A stretch of 5,254 nt of DNA from contig CANOGG010000107.1 in assembly GCA_947565485.1 (NCBI GenBank), forward strand, positions 1-5,254, written 5' to 3'. Below are positions 1 to 4,266 of the stretch, one piece after another. Origin of the DNA: an uncultured Mycoplasma sp. (GTDB taxonomy: Bacteria; Bacillota_I; Bacilli_A; RF39; UBA660). Numbering within the stretch: position 1 is the first letter of the stretch; every line of letters begins with the position of its first letter. Both the position numbers and the translations under genes were made by a program. The notes under the pieces are model-generated. The model made no database searches and was not told where the DNA came from. It saw nothing but the letters and a program-made list of their open reading frames with translations.

Positions 1-795
1 GTTAGAGTCAGCGCCCTCTAGAGTATTAGAACCAATTTCTTCGCTGTTAAAGATGGCAAGAACGTTTATACTGTTGCCAAGATTATTTAGAAAGCTTTTT
101 AGGGCAGCGAAAGTACAAGTTAGATTGTCAATTCGAGGGCTAGCGATAAATTCATCGTTGATAATATTAGGTTTATCAGTGTTATATAAGTATAAGTCGT
201 AGTCAAAAATTTCGTCTTTTAAATTAAGTTTGGAAGAAATGAGTTCTTTTAGCGTAGTTTTTTTATTTAGAGAGATGATAGGGATAAGGTCAGTATGAGT
301 GTTTAAGTCAAGTTTAGAGTTAGCAGCGTCGTTTTGATGGATAGCAAGGCTTGGGATAATAGCGACAGGTTCTTTTAAATCGATAATCATTTTTTCATAA
401 GTGGTAGAGTTTTTCTTTAATATTAATCGTCCTGCAATGCTTAAGGGGCGGTCCATAAAGCCATAGTTTAAGATGCCACCATAGGGAGCGACGTTTAGTT
501 TTAAGTACTCAGCATCAAAAAATTCAGGTGTAGGTTTGATAGTAAAAGAGGGAGTGTCACAGTGGGTAGCAATGATGTTAAATTTATTCTCAGGTTTTTC
601 GGGCAAGTTAAAAGCAATTAGCGTGGCATCATTTCGAATAATAAAATATTTGGTATTGGTTAAAGACCAGGGAGAGTTTTCAGTTAGTTCTTCATAACCA
701 TTTTTGAGGAGTTCTTCTTTAATAGTTTTGATACAAGTAAAAGAGGTAGTACCTGATGGGAGAAATGCTAATAATTCTTTGTTAAATTTTTTCAT
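1..795 (-). CDS. M18 family (aspartyl-type) aminopeptidase, N-terminal part
   Basis: Cytosolic zinc aminopeptidase of the M18 family, which removes N-terminal residues (acidic ones in characterised members) from peptides. The frame is open from ATG 795 to the window edge, giving 265 residues beginning MKKFNKELLAFLPSG. Family landmarks seen in order are THCDTP (residues 77-82; H78 metal ligand, D80), YGG (105-107), the MDRPLSIAGR stretch (114-123), SPRIDN (219-224; D223 bridging the metals) and NSEEIGS (250-256; E252 general base, E253 metal ligand). M18 proteins are usually about 430-480 residues, so roughly 40% is missing off the left edge, including the last metal-binding Asp and His; this is a window cut and not a visible truncation. 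A GGTGA SD lies at 807-803, seven bases before the ATG. The family call is firm; substrate preference is inferred. Confidence 0.95.
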   Translation of the reverse strand, partial: MKKFNKELLAFLPSGTTSFTCIKTIKEELLKNGYEELTENSPWSLTNTKYFIIRNDATLIAFNLPEKPENKFNIIATHCDTPSFTIKPTPEFFDAEYLKLNVAPYGGILNYGFMDRPLSIAGRLILKKNSTTYEKMIIDLKEPVAIIPSLAIHQNDAANSKLDLNTHTDLIPIISLNKKTTLKELISSKLNLKDEIFDYDLYLYNTDKPNIINDEFIASPRIDNLTCTFAALKSFLNNLGNSINVLAIFNSEEIGSNTLEGADSN

Positions 796-843
796 TTTTT
801 ATTCACCAGTATTAGTATAGCCAAAAAAAGTAGAAATATTTTC

Positions 844-872
844 TTTACTTTAAAATAAATTAATATTATAAT
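844..872 (+). promoter_or_regulatory. Predicted promoter of the RDD-Nudix operon
   Basis: TTTACT (844-849, 4/6 match to TTGACA) is separated by 17 bp from a perfect TATAAT (867-872). The start point would be near 879, giving a very short leader that begins at the SD (880-885). The -10 sits inside the 8-bp palindrome ATTATAAT (865-872) shared with the divergent promoter. It is the only good promoter match seen ahead of the operon. Confidence 0.5.
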
Positions 873-893
873 TATTTTTAAGGAGAGTGAAAA
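865..893 (-). promoter_or_regulatory. Predicted promoter of the M18 aminopeptidase gene
   Basis: On the minus strand, TTTTCA (893-888, 4/6 match to the -35 consensus) lies 17 bp before a perfect TATAAT (870-865). Transcription would begin near 858 and leave a leader of about 60 nt. The -10 overlaps the -10 of the opposite promoter. A nearer TATACT at 819-814 has no -35 and would start inside the SD. This is a consensus match in AT-rich DNA, so confidence is moderate. Confidence 0.45.
881..885 (+). promoter_or_regulatory. Shine-Dalgarno site that fixes the TTG start of the RDD gene
   Basis: AGGAG lies nine bases before TTG 895. The next in-frame ATG, at 907, would be 21 bases away, and the GTG at 887 is too close, so TTG 895 is the best start. 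Confidence 0.7.
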
Positions 894-894
894 C

Positions 895-1650
895 TTGAAA
901 AATAATATGATTTTTAAAAGAGTGGGGGCTTATTTAATTGATTTTTTGGTGATAACGGTAGTAAGTTCTGCGCTTACTTATATTAGTTTTATTAATCCGA
1001 AACATGAAGAGTATATGAAGATTAATGAAGAGTATACAGAGTTATTAGATGGTTATTATGAGGGAGAAGTTAAACTTGAAGAGTTTAGTGAGAAAACTAG
1101 GGAACTTAGTTATGATATGAATAAGACGGGTTATGTTTATGTGATTGGGAATATAGTTATTACCGTGCTTTATTTTGGGGTATTTCAGTGTATAACTAAG
1201 GGTCAGACTTTGGGTAAGAAACTTCTTAGAATAAAAGTGGTTAGTAATAAAGAGGGAAAAGAGTTAAAACTTTATAATTATTTGATAAGACTCGTGATAT
1301 TAAATGGAGTGATTTTAAATTGTTTGACACTTGTCGCTATTTGTTTTAATAGAGAGACTTATTATAGTATATATAAAGTGGCAGCAAATATTGATAGTAT
1401 TTTGATGATAGCTATTTTTGTTAGTGTGATGCTTAATGTTGAGGGAAGAGGACTTCATGATATAGTAGCGGGAACTAAAGTGATAAATCTTCGAGAAAAA
1501 GTTGTTGATGAGCCAAGTGAATTTGTGAAAGAGGCCAAAATAGTAGAGAATGCTTTGGCAGAAGAGAAAGAAGAAGTTCAAGAGAAAATTAAGGAAAAGA
1601 GTGCTAGTAGTAAAGGAAAAGTTAAAAAGGATGGTAAGAAAGATGAGTAA
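895..1650 (+). CDS. RDD family membrane protein with a charged C-terminal tail
   Basis: Integral membrane protein of 251 residues. The RDD signature is visible: R9 and D16 in KRVGAYLIDFLVI before and within the first membrane segment, and D189 in GRGLHDIVAGTKV after the last. The GQTLGKKLLRIKVV stretch (103-116) is also typical. Hydrophobic segments lie at about 11-32, 81-101, 130-151 and 163-182; a charged Glu/Lys-rich stretch (about 37-75) separates the first two. After the RDD core comes a roughly 50-residue tail (202-251) of mostly Glu, Lys and Ala, probably helical and then disordered. The family has no single proven function; transport and ion-exchange roles have been proposed for some members. 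The start is TTG. It is the first gene of an operon with the Nudix gene, which overlaps its last 8 nt. Confidence 0.9.
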   Translation: MKNNMIFKRVGAYLIDFLVITVVSSALTYISFINPKHEEYMKINEEYTELLDGYYEGEVKLEEFSEKTRELSYDMNKTGYVYVIGNIVITVLYFGVFQCITKGQTLGKKLLRIKVVSNKEGKELKLYNYLIRLVILNGVILNCLTLVAICFNRETYYSIYKVAANIDSILMIAIFVSVMLNVEGRGLHDIVAGTKVINLREKVVDEPSEFVKEAKIVENALAEEKEEVQEKIKEKSASSKGKVKKDGKKDE

Positions 1651-2071
1651 TATACAACAAGTAGTGGGAATTGCTTTTATAAGAAATAACAAATTATTAG
1701 TTGTGCAATCAAAGAGAAGTAGTAAGACTGATTCTTATACCTTTATTGGTGGGGGAGTAGAAAAAGGTGAGACGACTAAGGAAGCAGCGGTTAGAGAAGT
1801 TAGTGAGGAAATACATAATGGGTTTAAGATTAGGCCTGATGAGTTGGAACTGGTAATGACTAAGAGAGAACAAGCTGCAAGTGATCCTAATAAAACGATT
1901 GAAATGCATATTTTTGTGGCGCATAAGGAAGTGGATGTTAAATTAACAGTAAATACGGAGATATTAGAATATAGATGGTATGGAATAGGTGAAGAATTAA
2001 AGGTTTCTAATTCGATTAAAGATTTTTTAGTTTATGCGGAAGAAAATGGTTTAATGAAAAGAGAAAATTAG
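1643..2071 (+). CDS. Nudix (MutT-like) hydrolase
   Basis: Predicted 142-residue cytosolic hydrolase that cleaves a nucleoside diphosphate linked to another group, using divalent metal. The Nudix box runs from residue 37 to about 60: GGVEKGE (37-43), seven residues, then REVSEE (51-56), matching GX5EX7REUXEE with metal-binding E52, E55 and E56 present. The usual Gly soon after EE is displaced (IHNG, 57-60). The N-terminal strand VVGIAFIRNNKLLVVQ and the late EYRWYGIGEE (109-118) are typical of the fold. Length is normal for a single-domain member. ATG 1643 overlaps the RDD stop by 8 nt, suggesting translational coupling, with AAGG at 1627-1630 as a weak SD; ATG 1631 (MVRK) is an alternative. 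A still longer reading from 1550 adds only a Lys/Arg-rich shadow of the RDD tail. The substrate cannot be told from sequence. Confidence 0.92.
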   Translation: MSNIQQVVGIAFIRNNKLLVVQSKRSSKTDSYTFIGGGVEKGETTKEAAVREVSEEIHNGFKIRPDELELVMTKREQAASDPNKTIEMHIFVAHKEVDVKLTVNTEILEYRWYGIGEELKVSNSIKDFLVYAEENGLMKREN

Positions 2072-2080
2072 TTTAAAAAA

Positions 2081-2084
2081 GAGG
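2081..2084 (+). promoter_or_regulatory. Shine-Dalgarno site pointing to a TTG start at 2092
   Basis: GAGG lies directly before ATG 2086, too close for that codon, but seven bases before the in-frame TTG at 2092. The TTG is therefore a credible true start, shortening the protein by two residues. The same kind of TTG start is used by the RDD gene of this operon. Confidence 0.5.
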
Positions 2085-2085
2085 G

Positions 2086-2580
2086 ATGATTTTGGAAGAG
2101 AATAATTTTGTTGCATTGTTTTGTAGTTTGTTACGACTTAAGTATGATGAGAATAATAAAAGAAGACATAATATAATTAATAATTGTTATTTTAATTATC
2201 TTGAACTTTGTGATTTTATATTTAAGATGAAAAGTGACTTTCGATTTTATGAGTTGCTTAAAGAAATTGATATAATAATTAATTATGGCGTGTTTTATTC
2301 GATTAATCTTATAACGAGTATTAATAGAGCTAAAAGTAGATATCTCATTACTGCGGTAGATGGAGATAATTATTATGTTTCACGGGCCTATGATAAGACA
2401 ACAATACTTAGAGATAATGCGGAATGGATACCAATTATGGGAGAATTTATTAAAGAGTATCTTAGTTATATAGAAATTCAGGATATGAAAGAAGATTATG
2501 GGTGTTCAACAGGAGTTAACATGCGAGATGTTTATGATTTGAAGTTAAGATTTAGAGAAGAAAAATGGAGAGAAGACTAA
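2086..2580 (+). CDS. Hypothetical protein, third gene of the RDD-Nudix operon
   Basis: I do not recognise this protein. It has 164 residues from ATG 2086, or 162 from TTG 2092, which has the better SD spacing. It has no signal peptide, no clear membrane segment and no obvious catalytic motif. The first half (about 5-80) is a mix of aromatic and hydrophobic residues with helix-like spacing and several Cys. The middle, around AVDGDNYYVSRAYDK (88-102), looks like a strand-turn-strand unit. The C-terminus is charged and helix-like and ends REEKWRED. The gene starts 14 nt after the Nudix stop with no promoter or terminator between them, so it is probably co-transcribed. Its composition (many Glu, Lys, Asn, Ile; G-rich coding strand) matches its plus-strand neighbours, and its length, SD site and position argue for a real gene. 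Confidence 0.8.
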   Translation: MILEENNFVALFCSLLRLKYDENNKRRHNIINNCYFNYLELCDFIFKMKSDFRFYELLKEIDIIINYGVFYSINLITSINRAKSRYLITAVDGDNYYVSRAYDKTTILRDNAEWIPIMGEFIKEYLSYIEIQDMKEDYGCSTGVNMRDVYDLKLRFREEKWRED

Positions 2581-2606
2581 ATTTTAGAAAAAACTAGTCT
2601 TTTTTT
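2571..2606 (+). terminator. Rho-independent terminator of the RDD-Nudix-hypothetical operon
   Basis: AAGACTA (2573-2579) pairs perfectly with TAGTCTT (2595-2601), and the stem can be extended outward by wobble and A-T pairs. A run of seven T (2600-2606) follows. The stem includes the last codons and stop of the hypothetical gene. The T run ends one base before the next promoter's -35 box. Confidence 0.75.
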
Positions 2607-2607
2607 C

Positions 2608-2638
2608 TTGACTCTCACCTTAGGTTATACTCTATAAT
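2608..2638 (+). promoter_or_regulatory. MerR-type promoter with 19-bp spacer
   Basis: TTGACT (2608-2613, 5/6 consensus) and TATAAT (2633-2638, 6/6) are separated by 19 bp (2614-2632). This is longer than the usual 17 bp and is the hallmark of promoters that MerR proteins activate by distorting DNA. It lies directly before a MerR-family gene. A TATACT at 2626 would give a 12-bp spacer and is unlikely to work. Confidence 0.8.
2610..2632 (+). promoter_or_regulatory. Dyad operator for the MerR regulator
   Basis: A 23-bp imperfect inverted repeat is centred on T2621: left arm GACTCTCACCT (2610-2620) and right arm AGGTTATACTC (2622-2632) match at 8 of 11 positions, with a perfect ACCT-T-AGGT core. 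It fills the space between the -35 and -10 boxes, exactly where MerR dimers bind. Autoregulation by the downstream gene product is inferred. Confidence 0.72.
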
Positions 2639-2666
2639 AGGTAGTATGAAAGGAGAAATAGTTTAG

Positions 2667-3311
2667 ATGTTAATTAGTGAAATACAGTCAAAGGTTGGTT
2701 TAACAAAAAAGAGTATTCGGTATTATGAAGAAGAGAAGTTATTAGAACCAAAGCGAAATAGATTTAATGATTATCGGGAGTATGATGATAATGACTTGAA
2801 GATGCTCCAGCTTATTAAGTTTTTAAGAGAACTGGGGGTGCCGATAAGAGATATAAAAAGGCTTAAAGATGGAGAATTAACCCTTAGTGATTGTATGGAA
2901 GAGAGGGTTAAAAAGATAGAAGAGGAGGAAAAGAATTATGTGAGGTTAAAAGTAATGTGTCAAGAGATTGCTTTAAGTAAAGTAGAATTTTTAGATATTG
3001 ATGTGACGAAGTATTCACAGGTGGTAAATGTTTTAGGAAAGACGGGATTTACAATGAGAGATACGAAAAAAGATAAACAGAAAAAAATTGGAGGAGCGAT
3101 ACTATCTAGTTTATCGTTTAGTGCAATTTTTATATTTTTGATAGGATTAATTAGTTATTTTCAATTTAAAGAGGCAGGTAAGATGCCATGGATAGTATAT
3201 AGTTTATTAATGATGATTCTTGGTTTGCCAGTGTTTAGTGTAGGTGTTAACTTACTGACAAGAATTAGAGAAATTAAAGGAGGTGAAGAAGATGAAGCTA
3301 GTAAATATTGA
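2667..3311 (+). CDS. MerR-family regulator with two C-terminal membrane segments
   Basis: DNA-binding regulator of 214 residues. The N-terminal winged helix-turn-helix is clear: MLISEIQSKVGLTKKSIRYY (1-20), then EEEKLLEP, the wing YREYDDNDL (36-44) and the second helix pair with FLRELGVPIRDIKRL (52-66). A charged helix (about 76-105), probably the dimer coiled coil, follows. In place of a small-molecule or metal domain there are two hydrophobic segments (about 142-166 and 174-198) joined by a short loop, so the protein is predicted to be anchored in the membrane. Only two Cys occur (76, 98), not arranged as in metal sensors such as CueR or ZntR. The start is ATG 2667, with AGGAG at 2651-2655. 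Its promoter and operator are of MerR type, so it probably controls itself and the overlapping ybjQ-like gene. The signal sensed is unknown. Confidence 0.9.
   Translation: MLISEIQSKVGLTKKSIRYYEEEKLLEPKRNRFNDYREYDDNDLKMLQLIKFLRELGVPIRDIKRLKDGELTLSDCMEERVKKIEEEEKNYVRLKVMCQEIALSKVEFLDIDVTKYSQVVNVLGKTGFTMRDTKKDKQKKIGGAILSSLSFSAIFIFLIGLISYFQFKEAGKMPWIVYSLLMMILGLPVFSVGVNLLTRIREIKGGEEDEASKY
3276..3285 (+). promoter_or_regulatory. Strong Shine-Dalgarno site inside the MerR gene
   Basis: AAAGGAGGTG is a near-perfect anti-SD match within the last codons of the MerR gene, six bases before ATG 3292. It favours ATG 3292 over the GTG at 3283, which lies within the SD itself, as start of the ybjQ-like gene. 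Confidence 0.8.
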
Positions 3312-3615
3312 TTATGTGCCAGGCTATGAGATAGTCGAAGCTTTAGGAATGGCTAAGGGGACGATTGTGCAGTCGAAGAATTTTGGCCGAGATTTGATGG
3401 CCGGGATGAAAACGATTGTAGGAGGCGAGATAACAGGTTATACAGAAATGCTTACAACGGCAAGACAGATTGCTACTAAGAGAATGGTGGATGATGCGGA
3501 GAGCTTAGGAGCAGATGCGGTTATTAATATAAGATATGGTTCTTCCTCAGTGATGAGTGGAGCAGCAGAAGTTATTGCTTATGGAACGGCGGTTAAGTTA
3601 AGAGAGAAGAATTAA
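3292..3615 (+). CDS. ybjQ: YbjQ/UPF0145 family protein
   Basis: Small cytosolic protein of 107 residues, the same length as E. coli YbjQ. The family pattern is clear: the N-terminal strand around GYEIVEALGMAKGTIV (11-26), SKNFGRDLMAGMKTIVGGEI (28-47), the helix with TEMLTTARQIATKRMVDDAE (51-70), then LGADAVINIRY (72-82) and the last strand AEVIAYGTAVKL (92-103). Family members assemble into ring-like oligomers. The Pfam name 'putative heavy-metal-binding' is not backed by a proven activity, and no Cys or His metal cluster is present here. The start overlaps the MerR gene by 20 nt, so the two are almost certainly co-transcribed and translationally coupled. That makes it the likely output or modulator of the membrane MerR regulator (inference). 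Confidence 0.93.
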   Translation: MKLVNIDYVPGYEIVEALGMAKGTIVQSKNFGRDLMAGMKTIVGGEITGYTEMLTTARQIATKRMVDDAESLGADAVINIRYGSSSVMSGAAEVIAYGTAVKLREKN

Positions 3616-3648
3616 AAAAAATTCCAAGTTATTTTGGAAATTTTTTTT
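3614..3648. terminator. Probable bidirectional terminator between convergent genes
   Basis: TTCCAA (3622-3627) pairs with TTGGAA (3634-3639) around a six-base loop. The stem is preceded by eight A (3614-3621) and followed by eight T (3641-3648), so it reads as hairpin plus T run on either strand. It lies between the stop of the ybjQ-like gene and the stop of the convergent GNAT gene and can serve both. Confidence 0.8.
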
Positions 3649-3656
3649 GTTAGATA

Positions 3657-4202
3657 TTAAAATTTTAGATTAGGAATTTTATTGGAGGTTAAAGCTCTTT
3701 TTAATTGGCTTATGGGTGAGGGATTAAGTTTAATTTTATAGCGATAACCATAAGTGTTATAATCAGGGTCGAAGAAAGAATTTAGAAGTTGACCTTTGTT
3801 GTTTTTGATGATTTTTTCTGAATAAATATTACCCTCTAAATGGGAAATGGTGATTTCGTTAAAGCCTAGTTCATGACACTTTTTTAGAGTGAGATATAAA
3901 ATGATAGTGCCAAGTTTTTGGTTACGAACGCTCGGACGAACGCCATAGCCAATATTGCCATAGTTATCGATGTCAGGATGAATGTCACTAAAACCCAGGA
4001 TATATTCGGGATTTTGGTCATCGACTAAGTAAAAAAGTATTTCCCGGTGTTGGTCTTTGGTTATAGAGTCAAGATAGTTTTTAGGACCAAAAGCAATATC
4101 TTTGATGTAAAGACAGTTTATTTCATCTTTATTACGAAAAGATACATAATAGTTTTCGACACTTCTAGTTGGCATATCAAAAGCATTTACTAGTTTTAGC
4201 AT
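3657..4202 (-). CDS. GNAT family N-acetyltransferase
   Basis: Predicted acetyl-CoA-dependent N-acetyltransferase of 181 residues, resembling the COG3981 group of predicted acetyltransferases. The central GNAT core is visible: YILGFSDIHPDI (67-78), the strand NIGYGVRPSVRNQKLGT (83-99) with the acetyl-CoA loop, helix ILYLTLKKCHELGF (100-113), strand EITISHLEGN (116-125) and NIYSEKIIKNNKGQLL (125-140). The loop reads R93-N-Q-K96-L-G98 where the classic motif is Q/R-x-x-G-x-G/A, so the middle Gly is Lys. The start is ATG 4202, with a strong AGGAGGA SD (4217-4211) eight bases upstream. The gene is convergent with the ybjQ-like gene and lies downstream of the RNA ligase gene with a 64-nt gap. The acceptor substrate cannot be inferred. 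Confidence 0.85.
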   Translation of the reverse strand: MLKLVNAFDMPTRSVENYYVSFRNKDEINCLYIKDIAFGPKNYLDSITKDQHREILFYLVDDQNPEYILGFSDIHPDIDNYGNIGYGVRPSVRNQKLGTIILYLTLKKCHELGFNEITISHLEGNIYSEKIIKNNKGQLLNSFFDPDYNTYGYRYKIKLNPSPISQLKRALTSNKIPNLKF

Positions 4203-4233
4203 AAAAAAGTTCCTCCTTTTTTGGAATGGTTTT

Positions 4234-4262
4234 ATTATACACTATTTAGGGGGGAAATGCAA
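4234..4262 (-). promoter_or_regulatory. Predicted promoter of the GNAT gene
   Basis: On the minus strand a perfect TATAAT (4239-4234) follows TTGCAT (4262-4257, a weak -35) by 17 bp. The spacer holds a run of six C. It sits in the 64-nt gap after the ligase stop codon and would give a short leader that includes the SD. No terminator is visible between the ligase and this gene, so read-through is also possible. Confidence 0.5.
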
Positions 4263-4266
4263 ATTA

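Noticed and set aside
814..819. TATACT on the minus strand as a -10 for the aminopeptidase gene
   Set aside because: No -35 at 16-18 bp, and transcription would start at the SD itself.
1550..1642. 31-residue N-terminal extension of the Nudix protein
   Set aside because: It is a Lys/Arg-rich out-of-frame reading of the RDD tail; ATG 1643 places the Nudix domain at the normal distance from the start.
1315..1692. 125-residue minus-strand open frame
   Set aside because: Antisense to the RDD and Nudix genes; its Phe/Leu/Ser-rich composition is what the purine-rich coding strand gives in reverse.
1709..1924. 71-residue minus-strand open frame
   Set aside because: Antisense shadow of the Nudix box region, with no SD or recognisable domain.
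2626..2631. TATACT as a -10 for the MerR gene
   Set aside because: It would leave a 12-bp spacer to the -35; TATAAT at 2633 with 19 bp fits a MerR promoter and the dyad.
2646..2666. Six-codon leader peptide (MKGEIV, stop TAG) just before the MerR start
   Set aside because: Its ATG overlaps the predicted transcript start and has no SD of its own; probably chance.
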